The position numbers and the translations under genes were made by a program. This document shows, piece by piece, positions 20,832 to 30,624 of a stretch of 64,000 nt of DNA. Under the pieces are notes generated by a model. It saw only the letters and a program-made list of their open reading frames with translations. It was not told the origin of the DNA and searched no databases. The DNA is taken from positions 2,135,001 through 2,199,000 of the forward strand of contig NZ_CP083455.1 in assembly GCF_020229735.1 (NCBI RefSeq), read 5' to 3'. How positions within the stretch are numbered: position 1 is the stretch's first letter; each line of letters opens with the position of its first letter. Source of the DNA: Deinococcus taeanensis. GTDB lineage: Bacteria > Deinococcota > Deinococci > Deinococcales > Deinococcaceae.

Positions 20832-21491
20832 ATGAAAAGCAAACAATGCCTCGTAATCGGCCTGGGCCGGTTCGGAACAGCGGTCGCCACCACCCTCTAC
20901 GAGATGGGGCACGAGGTGATCGCCATCGACCAGCACGAGGAGAACGTCGAGCGGGTCATGAACCTCGTGACGCACGCCGCCATCGTGGACGCCAGCGACG
21001 AACGGGCCCTGCGGGCTCTGGGCGTCGGGGATTTCGATGTGGTCGTCGTGGCCATCGGCACGGACGTGCAGGCGAACATCCTCGCCACCATGAACGCCAA
21101 GAGCCTGGGCGCGCCGTACGTCGTGACGAAAGCCATTGATGAGATGGCCCGCCGGGTCCTTGAACGCATCGGGGCGGACCTCGTGATCCGACCGGAACAT
21201 GACATGGGCGTGCGCCTCGCGCGGCAGATTGCCACGCCAAACATCGTGGATACCCTGGACCTGGGCGGCGACTACGCCATCGTGGAGATCGAGGCGAACG
21301 AGCGCCTGAAAGGCACCCTGCGTGACCTGAACCTCACCGGGCGCTTTGCCGTGCAGGTGATTGCCATCAGCCGCGCCGGAAAGATCGAGGTGACACCCCG
21401 CGCCGAGGATGAACTGCGCCCGCATGACAAACTCGTCGTGATTGGCACCAGCCACAATATTGATGATCTGCGCCGCTACCTGGGCGAGTAA
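20832..21491 (+). CDS. TrkA/KtrA-family potassium uptake regulatory subunit
   Basis: A 219-residue cytoplasmic RCK protein that gates the TrkH channel. LVIGLGRFGTAVATTLYEMG is the nucleotide-binding Rossmann motif of the RCK_N domain, and the C-terminal TrkA_C part includes PRAEDELRPHDKLVVIG. GGAAAGGA-like sequence (20813-20820) precedes the ATG. Single RCK_N plus TrkA_C is the KtrA arrangement. Confidence 0.93.
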   Translation: MKSKQCLVIGLGRFGTAVATTLYEMGHEVIAIDQHEENVERVMNLVTHAAIVDASDERALRALGVGDFDVVVVAIGTDVQANILATMNAKSLGAPYVVTKAIDEMARRVLERIGADLVIRPEHDMGVRLARQIATPNIVDTLDLGGDYAIVEIEANERLKGTLRDLNLTGRFAVQVIAISRAGKIEVTPRAEDELRPHDKLVVIGTSHNIDDLRRYLGE

Positions 21492-21536
21492 GGAAAGGGC
21501 CATACACACGCGGCGTGGCGCCCCCGCACGCTCTGT

Positions 21537-21695
21537 TCAGGCGCGGTGGGCAAGCGCCACGACCAGCGCCGCCAGCAGCGGCAGCAGCGCCGCGAGGCCC
21601 CACACGGTCGTGGCACGCGCCGCACCGGGCCGCAGCAGGAACAGCAGCAGCACGGCCGTCACGGCCAGGGTCACCAGCAGGTACAGCAGCGTCAT
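21537..21695 (-). CDS. 52-residue two-helix membrane protein
   Basis: A short ORF giving two hydrophobic helices (LLYLLVTLAVTAVLLLFLL and WGLAALLPLLAALVVALA) joined by RPGAARATTV. TACACT (21702-21707) lies exactly 6 bases before the ATG, matching many genes here, which supports it being a real gene. Function unknown. Convergent with the TrkA gene. Confidence 0.6.
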   Translation of the reverse strand: MTLLYLLVTLAVTAVLLLFLLRPGAARATTVWGLAALLPLLAALVVALAHRA

Positions 21696-21701
21696 GCGCG
21701 G

Positions 21702-21707
21702 AGTGTA
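21702..21707 (-). promoter_or_regulatory. leaderless-type -10 box of the 52-residue protein gene
   Basis: TACACT on the minus strand, 6 bases before the ATG at 21695. Confidence 0.5.
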
Positions 21708-21807
21708 GCGCTGCCGGCAGCCTCAGACGTGGCCCCCGCAGGAACAGAACTTGGCCTGAAGGCGCTCCCTGCGGTGCGGGTCGCCTGGCCGCACCCCTCA
21801 GCGCCGC

Positions 21808-23007
21808 TCAGCGTTCAGCGCGTTGCTGCGCCTCGTCCAGCGCCGCTTTCGCACTGAGCCGGCCGGTCGTGGCCTTTTGCAGGGCGTCCTCAATCAGGGT
21901 GATCCACCCGGCGTACTCGGGTGTGGTGGGGCGCGGCACGGCCCGGCTCAGCTGGGCGTGCGCCGCCCGCAGCTGCGGGTTCCTGGCGTACCAGTCGTCC
22001 AGCAGGGGGGTCACGGCGCGCCGGGGCGGGGCGTAGGCGGTGGTCTGCACCCAGCCTGCCAGCCGGGCGGGCTGCATCAGGAACTGCCAGAAGGCCAGCG
22101 CGCCCGCCTGCTCCCGCGCAGGGGTGCCTTTCGGAATGGCGAGGGTGGCGCCGCCCAGCGGCACGGTGCACGCCCCTTCCTTCTCGCAGGGGAACGGCGC
22201 GACGCCCAGACTGAAGAACGGCAGTTTGCGCGCGTCGGTCCAGTTCGCGACGCTGGCAAGCACAAACACGTTCTGTCCGCGCGCGAAGTCGAAGGCCGCG
22301 CGAACCGCTTCGTTCAGGCCGCGCGGCTGGGCCTGCCCGGCGGCAGTCATGCGCGCCAGCTGCGTCAGGGCCTCCACCGCGTCCGGACTGTTCAGGCGCG
22401 GCCGGCCGGCGGCGTCCGTGAGGCTCCCGCCGCGGGACAGCACGTTCGCTTCGAAGGTCCAGGCGTCGGCGGCAGCCACCAGGGGTCTGCGGCCACCGGT
22501 GGCGAGGGCGCGGCTGTGGGCCTCGAGCTGCGTCCAGGTGTCCGGGGCGCCCAGGCCCGCTTTTTTCAGGGTGCCGGCGTTGTACATCAGGACCGGCACG
22601 CTGATGTTCCACGGGAGCCCGTAGGTGCGGCCCGCCAGTTGCCCGGTCTTCCACACAGCGGGGTATACGTCGGCACGCAGCGCGTCGGGCAGGTCGTCCA
22701 CGGCGCGGGTCAGGTCGGTGAGCTGTCCGGCGGCGGCCAGCGTGGGGAACTGCGTGAACTCCAGCTGCGCCAGGGCAGGCGCCGCGCCACCTTTCAGGGC
22801 GGTCTGGAGTTTGGGCAGCAGCTCGCGGTAGTTGCCCTGCGCGACCGGCACCACCTCGTATTCACTCTGCGCGGCGTTGAAGTCCCGGGCGTAGGCCTGT
22901 ACGGTGGCCTGCACGCCGGTCATGGCGTGCCAGAACTCCACGCGCACGGGAGCCGCCTGCGCAGCGGCGGACAACAGCAGGGTCAGGGGCAGGAGTGCGC
23001 GGCGCAT
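21808..23007 (-). CDS. ABC transporter solute-binding protein (UgpB-like)
   Basis: A 399-residue periplasmic binding protein of the sugar/glycerol-3-phosphate class (SBP family 1). A signal peptide covers about residues 1-18 (cleavage near AQAAP). EFWHAMTGVQATVQAYARDFN is typical of UgpB relatives, as is YGLPWNISVPVLMYNAGTLKKAG. No permease or ATPase gene is beside it. TATGCT lies 6 bases before the ATG. Confidence 0.9.
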   Translation of the reverse strand: MRRALLPLTLLLSAAAQAAPVRVEFWHAMTGVQATVQAYARDFNAAQSEYEVVPVAQGNYRELLPKLQTALKGGAAPALAQLEFTQFPTLAAAGQLTDLTRAVDDLPDALRADVYPAVWKTGQLAGRTYGLPWNISVPVLMYNAGTLKKAGLGAPDTWTQLEAHSRALATGGRRPLVAAADAWTFEANVLSRGGSLTDAAGRPRLNSPDAVEALTQLARMTAAGQAQPRGLNEAVRAAFDFARGQNVFVLASVANWTDARKLPFFSLGVAPFPCEKEGACTVPLGGATLAIPKGTPAREQAGALAFWQFLMQPARLAGWVQTTAYAPPRRAVTPLLDDWYARNPQLRAAHAQLSRAVPRPTTPEYAGWITLIEDALQKATTGRLSAKAALDEAQQRAER

Positions 23008-23063
23008 GGGCGAAGCATAGCGGGCGAACCTGACGTGAGCCTGCCGCGCGCCTCCAGGGAGCT

Positions 23064-24824
23064 TCAGGGCACGGTGGGGTACAGGTTCACGCGGCTGCCG
23101 GGGCGCACGTCGGCGCGCGCCGCCACGCCGATCACCGTGGCCCCGCTGCGCCCCCCGAGACGCGACAGCAGGCCCACGAGGTCGCTGACGTCCAGGCCCT
23201 GCACGTACTCGCTGGGCACGCCCCGCGACGTGAGGTCCAGCGTGGCGTCCTGCACCAGTTCACTGAGCTGGTCCTGCAGGCGCCGCGGGTCACCGAGCGT
23301 GATGGTGGTGCGCCGGATCACCTGGTTGGCGCGGTACAGCACGGCGTTGGGCCGCGCGTCGCAGCTGAGGTCCACAGGAAAGCCCACGGCGGCGTTCTGC
23401 GCGGCGCGGCACTGCACAAAGGTGCTGACGTTCAGGCCGCGCAGTTTCGTCTCCAGGGCGCCGCGCGCTGCGGGGGTCAGGCGGGCGGCGGGCGTGCCGC
23501 GCGCGCCGCGGGTCAGGGCGCTGCGGGCGGCGTCGTTCAGGAACTGGTCGAGGTTGCGCACGCCGGGCACCACGGCGGCGTACACCAGGTCGTTCTTGGG
23601 GTAGGCGAGGTCGGTGTTGCGGGTGGCGCTGAGTTCAGCGCGGCTGCTGGAGTACTCGTCCTGCAGTTTGCCGAGCGTGGCGCGCAGGGTGTCGTTGCTG
23701 GCACGCAGGGTGTCGTTGCTCGCGCGCAGCTGCGCCTGCTGGGCCTGCAGGGTGTTCAGGTCGTCGCGCACCCGGTCGCGGTCACGGGCCACGCGGTCGC
23801 GCTCGGCGAGCAGGGCGGCGCGTTCGTTGTTCAGGCGGTTGCGTTCGGCCTGCAGCCGGTCCCGCTCGGTTTGCAGCTGGTCGCGTTCCGCCTGCAGGCG
23901 GTCCCGGTCGGCGGTGAGACGGTCGCGGGCCTGCTGCGCACTGCGCTGCTCAGTCTGCGCGGCTTTCAGGGCGGCCTGTGCGGCCTGGAGCTTCACCTGC
24001 GCCGCCTGGAGGGTCGTCTGCGCGCCGCGCAGTTTCACCTGGGCGCCCTGGAGGTCCGCGGCGGCCTGCGCGCGTGACGCGGCCAGCACCTGAATCTGCT
24101 CACGGGCCTGCGCGGCCTGCGCCTGGGCCGCCTGCGCGGCGCGCTGCTGCGCCTCAGCGCGGGCCTGCGCGGCCTCAGCGGCGGTCTGCGCGGCGAGGGC
24201 GCGGTCCTGGGCGGTGCGCGTTTCCTGCTCGGACAGGGCCACGCGCGCGCCCAGGTCCACCACCTGCGCGTCGAGCGTCTGGGCGCGTTCGCGGCTGGCT
24301 TTCAGGGCCGCTTCGGAGGTCTGAAGTTTCACCCGGGTGGCCTGGGCGCGCCGCTCCAGGCCGGCCTGGGCCTGGGTGAGGCTCTGCACGCGCTGCTCCA
24401 GGGCGCGGGCCTGCACCTGCACGCGGGTCTGCGCGGCCCGCGCGGTGCCCAGGTCAGCCTGCGCCGCTTTCAGGGCCGCCTGCGCCGTCTGCTGCTGAAC
24501 GCGCAGGCGACGAGCTTCCTGCTGCGCGCGGGTGCGGTCGGCCTGCGCGACCTTGATCTCCTCGCGCAGCGCCTCAAGTTGGGGACGCAGCTGGTCGGCC
24601 TGCGCGATGGTGTTCACGGCGCTGCGGTTCAGGATCAGGAACGCGGCGAGACTCGCGGCGCTGATGCCCATGCCGGACAGCACCGCGACGAGCAGCGCCG
24701 TTGATTTGGGCCGCAGCCCGAACCAGCGCAGGTGACGGCGGCCGGCCTTGCGGGCAATGGTGTCTGCGGCGTAGGCGACCACGCCGGACAGGACCACCAC
24801 GAACGGCAGGAACAGCCACAGCAT
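23064..24824 (-). CDS. DUF3084 membrane-anchored coiled-coil protein
   Basis: A 586-residue protein. Two hydrophobic segments near residues 2-20 and 44-66 anchor it. A very long Ala/Gln/Arg/Glu-rich heptad region (about residues 75-400), including runs of [18 protein letters not shown] repeats, forms an extended coiled coil. The C-terminal DUF3084 domain has [20 protein letters not shown]. Function is unknown; location just downstream of lptB (17 bases) suggests an envelope role. Confidence 0.85.
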   Translation of the reverse strand: MLWLFLPFVVVLSGVVAYAADTIARKAGRRHLRWFGLRPKSTALLVAVLSGMGISAASLAAFLILNRSAVNTIAQADQLRPQLEALREEIKVAQADRTRAQQEARRLRVQQQTAQAALKAAQADLGTARAAQTRVQVQARALEQRVQSLTQAQAGLERRAQATRVKLQTSEAALKASRERAQTLDAQVVDLGARVALSEQETRTAQDRALAAQTAAEAAQARAEAQQRAAQAAQAQAAQAREQIQVLAASRAQAAADLQGAQVKLRGAQTTLQAAQVKLQAAQAALKAAQTEQRSAQQARDRLTADRDRLQAERDQLQTERDRLQAERNRLNNERAALLAERDRVARDRDRVRDDLNTLQAQQAQLRASNDTLRASNDTLRATLGKLQDEYSSSRAELSATRNTDLAYPKNDLVYAAVVPGVRNLDQFLNDAARSALTRGARGTPAARLTPAARGALETKLRGLNVSTFVQCRAAQNAAVGFPVDLSCDARPNAVLYRANQVIRRTTITLGDPRRLQDQLSELVQDATLDLTSRGVPSEYVQGLDVSDLVGLLSRLGGRSGATVIGVAARADVRPGSRVNLYPTVP

Positions 24825-24841
24825 CTAGCGCGCTCCAGGGG

Positions 24842-25633
24842 TCACAGCTCGAAGTCGTCGCCCAGGTAGTGCTGCCTGGCGTCCTCATCCTGCGCGAACT
24901 CAGCGGGTGTGCCCTCGAACTTGACCTCTCCGTCGTACATCAGGTACACACGGTCGGTCAGGGCGATGGTTTCGCGCACGTTGTGGTCCGTGATGAACAC
25001 CCCCAGGCCCCGGCGGTCGCGCAGCTCGCGGATCAGGCGCTGAATCTCGCGGATGCTTTTGGGATCCACGCCCGTGAACGGTTCGTCCAGCAGCAGGTAG
25101 TCGGGATCGGTGGTCAGGGCCCGGGCGAGTTCCAGGCGCCGGCGTTCCCCGCCGGACAGCTGGTAGGCGTAGCTGCCGGCCAGGCGGGTCAGCCCGAATT
25201 CCTCCAGCAGCGCGTCGGCGCGGCGTTCCTGCTCGGCGCGCGGCAGCCCCTGGTATTCCAGGATGGCAAGGAGGTTGTCCCGCGCGGTCAGCTTGCGAAA
25301 GGCGCTGGGTTCCTGCGGCAGGTAGCCCAGGCCCAGCCGGGCCCGTTCATGCATGGGCAGCCGCGTGACATCCCGCTCCCCAATGGCGATGTGACCCCCG
25401 CCGGGGCGGATGAAGCCCACGAGCATGTAGAAGGTGGTGGTCTTCCCTGCGCCATTGGGGCCGAACAGTGCCACGATCTCTCCGGGCCGCACGCGGAGGT
25501 TCACGCCGCGCACCACCTCACGCCGGCCGTAGGTCTTGCTGAGGTTCTCAGCGTGCAGGACCGGGCGTGCGTCCGGAGCCGCGACGGGCGTGCTGGCCGT
25601 CTGGGAGGCGGGGGAAGGGGTGGGCGCGGTCAC
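24842..25633 (-). CDS. lptB: LPS-export-type ABC ATPase LptB
   Basis: A 263-residue ABC ATPase. Walker A is [16 protein letters not shown], the Q-loop is [17 protein letters not shown], the signature is [15 protein letters not shown], and Walker B is [13 protein letters not shown]; all match LptB closely. An unusual Thr/Pro/Ala-rich tail of about 25 residues precedes the domain. Start is GTG at 25633, with TACGCT 6 bases before it. Partner LptF/G genes are not in the window. Confidence 0.9.
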   Translation of the reverse strand: MTAPTPSPASQTASTPVAAPDARPVLHAENLSKTYGRREVVRGVNLRVRPGEIVALFGPNGAGKTTTFYMLVGFIRPGGGHIAIGERDVTRLPMHERARLGLGYLPQEPSAFRKLTARDNLLAILEYQGLPRAEQERRADALLEEFGLTRLAGSYAYQLSGGERRRLELARALTTDPDYLLLDEPFTGVDPKSIREIQRLIRELRDRRGLGVFITDHNVRETIALTDRVYLMYDGEVKFEGTPAEFAQDEDARQHYLGDDFEL

Positions 25634-25639
25634 GTGGGC

Positions 25640-25645
25640 AGCGTA
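25640..25645 (-). promoter_or_regulatory. leaderless-type -10 box of lptB
   Basis: TACGCT on the minus strand, 6 bases before the GTG start at 25633. Confidence 0.4.
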
Positions 25646-25818
25646 TCACCTCCGCCCGGTACGGCCCGTGAGGGAAGTGTGATTCCGCGGCAGCCGGCGC
25701 GCCGCGGGCCGTGATGAACTCAGCACCAGGAGGCGCGTGCCAGAACTGGTCCGCGACGGGCAGCGCCTCGCTGCTGGCGACAGCCGGCTGAGGCTGCCCC
25801 GCTGCGGGCCGCAGGGCC

Positions 25819-25824
25819 TAGACT
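25819..25824 (+). promoter_or_regulatory. leaderless-type -10 box of deoB
   Basis: TAGACT ends 6 bases before the deoB ATG. Confidence 0.5.
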
Positions 25825-25830
25825 GGGATC

Positions 25831-27006
25831 ATGCTGCTGACGATTGTCGTGCTGGATTCCGTGGGTGCCGGTGAATTACCGGACGCCGCGAGTTTCGGGG
25901 ATGTGGGCGCCCACACCCTGAACCACACCCTGAAGGCCGCGCCCGCACACCTGCCGAACCTGGCGGCGCTGGGGCTGGCGCAGGTGCCCACCATCGAAAC
26001 GGGGGACGCCACCGTTCCCGCAGGGCCCGCGCGGGGCGCGTTCGGGCGCATGCGGGAAGTGAGCCCCGGCAAGGACACCAGCACCGGCCACTGGGAATTC
26101 ATGGGCGTGCAGTTGCAGCACCCGTTCCAGGTGTTTCACGAAGGGTTCCCGCCGGCCGTGATGGACCGCTTTGATGCGGCCACCGGTCACGGGCACCTGT
26201 GCAACCGCCCGTACAGCGGCACGGACGTGATCCGCGACTTCGGCCCGGAGCACCTGCGGACCGGCGCGCCCATCGTGTACACCAGCGCTGACAGCGTGTT
26301 CCAGATTGCCGCGCACGAGGATGTGGTGCCGCTTGACACCCTGTACGGGTGGTGCCGCGCCGCCCGGGAGATCCTGCAGGGCGAGTTCGCCGTGGCCCGC
26401 GTGATTGCCCGGCCGTTCCGGGGCGAGTTCCCGTTCGAGCGGGCCAACGAGCACCGCCGGGATTTCAGCCTCGTGCCGCCGCCCACGGTTCTGGACGCCG
26501 TGAAGGCCACCGGTCAGGCGGTGGTGGGGATCGGGAAGATTCCCGACATCTACGCCAGCCAGGGCTTCACCGAGGAAATTCACACGGACAACAACGCCGA
26601 CGGGATTGCCAGGACGCTGGCGCGCATGCAGCGGGGCGCGCAGGAGGGCACCTCGGGGCTCATCTTCACCAACCTGGTGGACTTTGACAGCAAGTACGGG
26701 CACCGCCGCGACCCCCAGGGGTACAGCGCGTGCCTGGCCCAGTTCGACGCGGCGCTGCCGGACCTGATCGCGGCCGTGCCGCCTGAGGGAGCACTGATCA
26801 TCATCAGTGACCACGGGAACGACCCCACCTGGACCGGCAGCGACCACACCCGCGAACATGGCCTGCTGCTGGTGCACAAAGCAGGCGCTGCGGGCGTGAA
26901 CCTGGGTGAACGCGCCACCTTCGCCGACGTGGGCGCCACCGTGGCCGAGGCCCTGGGCGCCGAGTGGACAGGACCGGGTGAGAGCTTCTGGACACAGCTG
27001 ACCTGA
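25831..27006 (+). CDS. deoB: phosphopentomutase
   Basis: Interconverts ribose-1-phosphate and ribose-5-phosphate (and the deoxy forms) in nucleoside salvage. The 391-residue protein has the metal-binding [13 protein letters not shown] at the start, [15 protein letters not shown], with the phosphorylated Thr, then [11 protein letters not shown] and the C-terminal metal site [20 protein letters not shown]. No other deo gene is adjacent. Confidence 0.96.
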   Translation: MLLTIVVLDSVGAGELPDAASFGDVGAHTLNHTLKAAPAHLPNLAALGLAQVPTIETGDATVPAGPARGAFGRMREVSPGKDTSTGHWEFMGVQLQHPFQVFHEGFPPAVMDRFDAATGHGHLCNRPYSGTDVIRDFGPEHLRTGAPIVYTSADSVFQIAAHEDVVPLDTLYGWCRAAREILQGEFAVARVIARPFRGEFPFERANEHRRDFSLVPPPTVLDAVKATGQAVVGIGKIPDIYASQGFTEEIHTDNNADGIARTLARMQRGAQEGTSGLIFTNLVDFDSKYGHRRDPQGYSACLAQFDAALPDLIAAVPPEGALIIISDHGNDPTWTGSDHTREHGLLLVHKAGAAGVNLGERATFADVGATVAEALGAEWTGPGESFWTQLT

Positions 27007-27095
27007 CCCCGGAAACGTTCAGCCTGACGCTCTCGCTGGGCGGCCGGTACGCCGGCGAGCAGCACTGGACGCTTCACGGGGAACGCAGCGCGCTG

Positions 27096-27626
27096 GTGGC
27101 GCGCGTGCAGACCGATTTCGGCGGGGTGCTGCCGGGCATCCGGCGCGTGCAGCACAGCCGCCTGCACCCCCGCCACCTCACCAGCCTGGGGTACGCGGAG
27201 GGAGACGGGCGGGGCCGCCCGGCGTTCGAGGTGCAGTTCGACCGCAAGTCCGGTCTGGTCACGCTGCGTCAGGGCCGTGACGAGGCCACGCAGCCGCTGA
27301 CCACCGAGTACCACGACCCGGTGAGCCTGCTGCTGTGGCTGCGGCAGCTGACGGCGCAGGAAGGCGGCGGGCCGGAGCGCACCCACGCGCACCTGACCGG
27401 CGGCCGGGTCCTGATTCAGCGCCTTCCGGACGCCGAGGTGGACGGCGCGGTCTGCAGCGGGTACTTCCTGCGTCCCGGGAACGCCTACGTGTACGTCGAG
27501 CAGACCGCGCCGCACCGCCTGATGCGCCTGATTCAGCCCACCGATTTCGGGCTGGTCGAAGCGAACGCCCAGCCCGGCACGCGCCGGGCCGCGCCTGAAC
27601 GCGAACGCCGCCGTCGCCGCGCCTGA
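27096..27626 (+). CDS. conserved hypothetical protein; N-terminus may extend upstream
   Basis: A 176-residue protein from GTG 27096, possibly DUF3108-like (beta-rich, with VQFDRKSGLVTLRQG and YHDPVSLLLWLRQL). The frame is open back to 26982 and encodes convincing protein (ETFSLTLSLGGRYAGEQHW) but contains no ATG, GTG or TTG. Translation could begin at a CTG (26988 or 27003) overlapping the deoB stop. The C-terminus ends in an Arg-rich tail. Probably co-transcribed with deoB. Confidence 0.6.
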   Translation: MARVQTDFGGVLPGIRRVQHSRLHPRHLTSLGYAEGDGRGRPAFEVQFDRKSGLVTLRQGRDEATQPLTTEYHDPVSLLLWLRQLTAQEGGGPERTHAHLTGGRVLIQRLPDAEVDGAVCSGYFLRPGNAYVYVEQTAPHRLMRLIQPTDFGLVEANAQPGTRRAAPERERRRRRA

Positions 27627-27776
27627 CACCCCCGTGCCCGCGCCGGGGACGTCCCGCCTGTCGAGACCTCTGCGCCGCCGCGCGGGCGCCGGCCCGGCCT
27701 GAGGTGGCACCATGGGGGCCTGCCGCGCCGCTGTGCCGCGGGCCCCACCCTTCCCCCTGTTCCCCTGGAGTGACCC

Positions 27777-29084
27777 ATGCAAGTTCTGCAAGGCCCCGAA
27801 GCCCGGTCCGCGCTGACGCGGACGTTCAACGAAATTCCCGTGCCGGACGCCGTGCTGCGCCGCATCGAGACGACCTTCGGGGAGGCCCTGAGCCCCGCGC
27901 AGGTCGTGGAACACATCCTGGCGGACGTCCGCGACCGCGGGGACGACGCCCTGCGCGACTGGACTGAACGCCTGGACGGTCACCGCCCGGACGCGCTGGC
28001 CGTCAGCAGCGCCGAACTGGCGCAGGCGCAGGTGCCGGGCGACCTGCACGCCGCGATTCGCACGGCGATCACGCGCGTGCGGGCCTTCTACGAGCAGCAG
28101 CCCGCGCACGGCTTCCTGACGCACGGCCCGGACGGCGCGCTGGGCCAGCTGGTCCGGCCCCTGTCCCGGGTGGGTGTGTACGTGCCGGGCGGGCTGGCGC
28201 CCCTGATCAGCACCCTGATTCACACGGCGGTCCCGGCGCAGGTGGCGGGCGTGCCGGACATCATCGTGACCACCCCGCCCGGCCGGGACGGCGCGGTGCA
28301 CCCGGCGATCCTGGTGGCCGCGCGCGAGCTGGGCATCACGCAGGTGTTCCGCGTGGGTGGCGCGCAGGCCATCGGCGCTCTGGCGTACGGCACGGCCAGC
28401 ATTTCCCCGGTGGATAAGGTCGCGGGGCCCGGGAACCTGTTCGTGGTGATCGCCAAGCGGCTGGTGTACGGTCACACCGGCATCGAGAGCCTGCCGGGGC
28501 CCACCGAGACGCTGGTGGTGGCCGATGACAGCGCCGACGCCCGCTTTGTGGCTGCGGATCTGCTGGCCCAGGCGGAACACAACGGCGCCGAGCCGGTGCT
28601 GGTGTCCACCAGCCGCGAGCTGCTGGTGCGCGTGCAGGCCGAACTGAGCGGCCAGCTGGAGGCGCTGCCGGAACCCAACCGTGCGTGGGCGCGCGACAGT
28701 GTGCAGGCCCGCATGAAGGTCATCCTGGCCGGGTCGCTGGACGAAGCGCTGGACCTCGCGAACCTGTACGCGCCGGAGCACCTGTGCCTGCTGACCCGCG
28801 ATCCGTGGAGCCTGCTGGGTCTGGTTCAGCGCGCCGGCGGCGTGTTCGTTGGGGAGTCCAGTATGGAGGCGCTGGGCGATTACGTGGCCGGACCCAGTCA
28901 CGTGATGCCGACCGGCGGGACAGCGCGCTTCATGAGTCCGGTGAACGTGCGGGACTTTCAGAACATCATCTCGGTGGTGGGCCTGAACGAGGGTGCGCTG
29001 CGCCGGATCGGCCCGGCCGGCGCCACGCTGGCCCGCGCCGAGGGTCTCGAGGCGCACGCGCGCGCCATCGAAAGCCGCCTGTGA
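27777..29084 (+). CDS. hisD: histidinol dehydrogenase
   Basis: Last step of histidine synthesis, oxidising L-histidinol to histidine. The 435-residue length is normal. Seen are VGVYVPGGLAPLISTLIH, GGAQAIGALAYGT, VDKVAGPGNLFVVIAKR, AEHNGAEPVLVS with the zinc His, and YAPEHLCL with the catalytic Glu-His pair. GGAG lies 8 bases before the ATG. Other his genes are absent. It overlaps the next gene by GTGA. Confidence 0.95.
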   Translation: MQVLQGPEARSALTRTFNEIPVPDAVLRRIETTFGEALSPAQVVEHILADVRDRGDDALRDWTERLDGHRPDALAVSSAELAQAQVPGDLHAAIRTAITRVRAFYEQQPAHGFLTHGPDGALGQLVRPLSRVGVYVPGGLAPLISTLIHTAVPAQVAGVPDIIVTTPPGRDGAVHPAILVAARELGITQVFRVGGAQAIGALAYGTASISPVDKVAGPGNLFVVIAKRLVYGHTGIESLPGPTETLVVADDSADARFVAADLLAQAEHNGAEPVLVSTSRELLVRVQAELSGQLEALPEPNRAWARDSVQARMKVILAGSLDEALDLANLYAPEHLCLLTRDPWSLLGLVQRAGGVFVGESSMEALGDYVAGPSHVMPTGGTARFMSPVNVRDFQNIISVVGLNEGALRRIGPAGATLARAEGLEAHARAIESRL

Positions 29085-29983
29085 CGCCTGGAGCCGCAGT
29101 GGACCGCGCGGCGCGGCTGACCCCCATGGTGCTGCTGTGCCTGGGTCTCGTGTACGTCGTGTGGGGCAGCACGTACTTCGGGATCAAGGTGGCGATCGAG
29201 ACGCTGCCGCCCCTGGGCATGCTGGCCCTGCGGTTCATGGTGGCCGGCGCGCTGATGTTCCTGGTCCTGTGCGCGCGTGGCGCGCGGCTGCCCACCGCGC
29301 GCGAGTGGGCCGCGAGCGCCGCGGTGGGTACCCTGCTGCTGGGCGGCGGGACCGGTCTGGTGACGCTGGCCGAGCGGGAGGCAAGCAGCAGTGTGGCCGC
29401 CATGGTCATTGCGGTCTCGCCGCTGTTCGCGGCGCTGTTCGCGCGGCTGTGGGGCGAACGCACCGGGGGGCGGGAGTGGCTGGGCATCGGGGTGGGGCTG
29501 CTGGGCATCGCGCTGCTGAACCTGGGTGAACTGCGCGCCACGCCGCTGGCGGCGCTGCTGCTGATCCTGGCGCCGCTGTGCTGGACGTTCGGCAGCCAGT
29601 GGTCCCGTCACCTGCCGCTGCCGAAAGGCCTGATGGGCAGCGCCGCAGAGATGCTCGCCGGGGGCGGGGTGCTGCTGGTGCTGAGTGTGCTGACCGGCGA
29701 GCAGTGGCGCACCCCGAGCGCCGCGAGCCTGTGGGCACTGGCGTACCTGACGGTGTTCGGCAGTCTGGTGGCATACAGCGCGTACATGTACCTCGTGGCG
29801 CACACCCGCCCCGCCCTGGCCACCAGCTACGCGTACGTGAACCCTGTGGTGGCGGTGCTGCTGGGCGTGGGCTTCGGCGGGGAGACGCTGGGGCCGCTGG
29901 GCTGGGTGGCCCTGGCGGTGATTCTGACCGGCGTGGGGCTCGTCGCGTGGCCTCGCCGGGTGCCGGACCCGGAAGTCACGTGA
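29081..29983 (+). CDS. EamA/DMT-family transporter (YedA-like)
   Basis: A 300-residue exporter with ten hydrophobic segments and two EamA repeats. YVVWGSTYFGIKVAIETLPP near the start and VNPVVAVLLGVGFGGETLG near the end are hallmarks. The GTG at 29081 overlaps the hisD stop (GTGA), so it is probably translated by coupling. The substrate is unknown; the hisD link may suggest an amino-acid-related compound, which is inference. Confidence 0.85.
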   Translation: MTPGAAVDRAARLTPMVLLCLGLVYVVWGSTYFGIKVAIETLPPLGMLALRFMVAGALMFLVLCARGARLPTAREWAASAAVGTLLLGGGTGLVTLAEREASSSVAAMVIAVSPLFAALFARLWGERTGGREWLGIGVGLLGIALLNLGELRATPLAALLLILAPLCWTFGSQWSRHLPLPKGLMGSAAEMLAGGGVLLVLSVLTGEQWRTPSAASLWALAYLTVFGSLVAYSAYMYLVAHTRPALATSYAYVNPVVAVLLGVGFGGETLGPLGWVALAVILTGVGLVAWPRRVPDPEVT

Positions 29984-30570
29984 GCGAGGGGCGGCAGTTC
30001 GAGGGGCGCCGCCCGAGCGACCCGGTGAGTCTGGTGGTGCGCCGCCGCATCCGCCCGGGCCGTGAGACCGACTACGAGGCGCTGCTTTCGGAGGCGAACG
30101 AGCTGCTGGCCCGCCTGCCCGGCCACCGTGGGACCGGCGTGATCCGCCCCGCGCCAGGGGAACAGGAATACACGCTGCTGGCGCGTTTCGAGTCGTTGAC
30201 GAGCGCCGCGGCGTGGGAACTGTCGCCCGAGCGCGCCGCCTGGCTGGAGCGCATTGCGCCGCTCGTGGATGAGCATGTGAGTTTCGAGAAGCAGCCCGGC
30301 CTGGACTTCTGGTTCACGCCGCCAGCCGCCGCGACGCTGCGCCAGCCGCCCCGCTGGAAGATGGCGCTGCTGACCCTGGCCGCGCTGTACCCGGTGAGTG
30401 TCAGTTCGTCCTGGCTGTTCGGAGAAGCGCTCAAGCCCTGGTTGGGACACTGGCCCATGCCGGTGCGGGCGGTGCCGCAGATGGTGATTGTGGTGCTGTC
30501 CATGACGTATCTGGTGATGCCTGCCGTGACCCGCTGGGCCGCGCCGTGGCTGAGGGGACCCGCCCGGTAG
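29980..30570 (+). CDS. antibiotic biosynthesis monooxygenase (ABM)-like domain with C-terminal membrane helices
   Basis: A 196-residue protein. Residues about 20-110 form an ABM-type ferredoxin-like domain (VVRRRIRPGRETDYEALL, LLARFESLTSAAAW); the C-terminal third has two membrane helices (MALLTLAALYPVSVSSSWL, MVIVVLSMTYLVMPAV). This fusion is found in a known group of ABM/DUF proteins of unknown role. GTG at 29980 overlaps the preceding stop (GTGA), making a three-gene coupled unit with hisD. Confidence 0.75.
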   Translation: MSEGRQFEGRRPSDPVSLVVRRRIRPGRETDYEALLSEANELLARLPGHRGTGVIRPAPGEQEYTLLARFESLTSAAAWELSPERAAWLERIAPLVDEHVSFEKQPGLDFWFTPPAAATLRQPPRWKMALLTLAALYPVSVSSSWLFGEALKPWLGHWPMPVRAVPQMVIVVLSMTYLVMPAVTRWAAPWLRGPAR

Positions 30571-30624
30571 GTGACGACACGACGCCAGGCGGGCCGCCGG
30601 TGAACCCGACGGCCCCCTCAGCGT

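Noticed and set aside
19182..21509. 775-residue minus-strand ORF opposite the TrkH/TrkA pair
   Set aside because: Antisense shadow of two well-supported transporter genes.
26580..29057. 825-residue minus-strand ORF opposite deoB-hisD
   Set aside because: Antisense to deoB and hisD, which have clear motifs; no recognisable fold.
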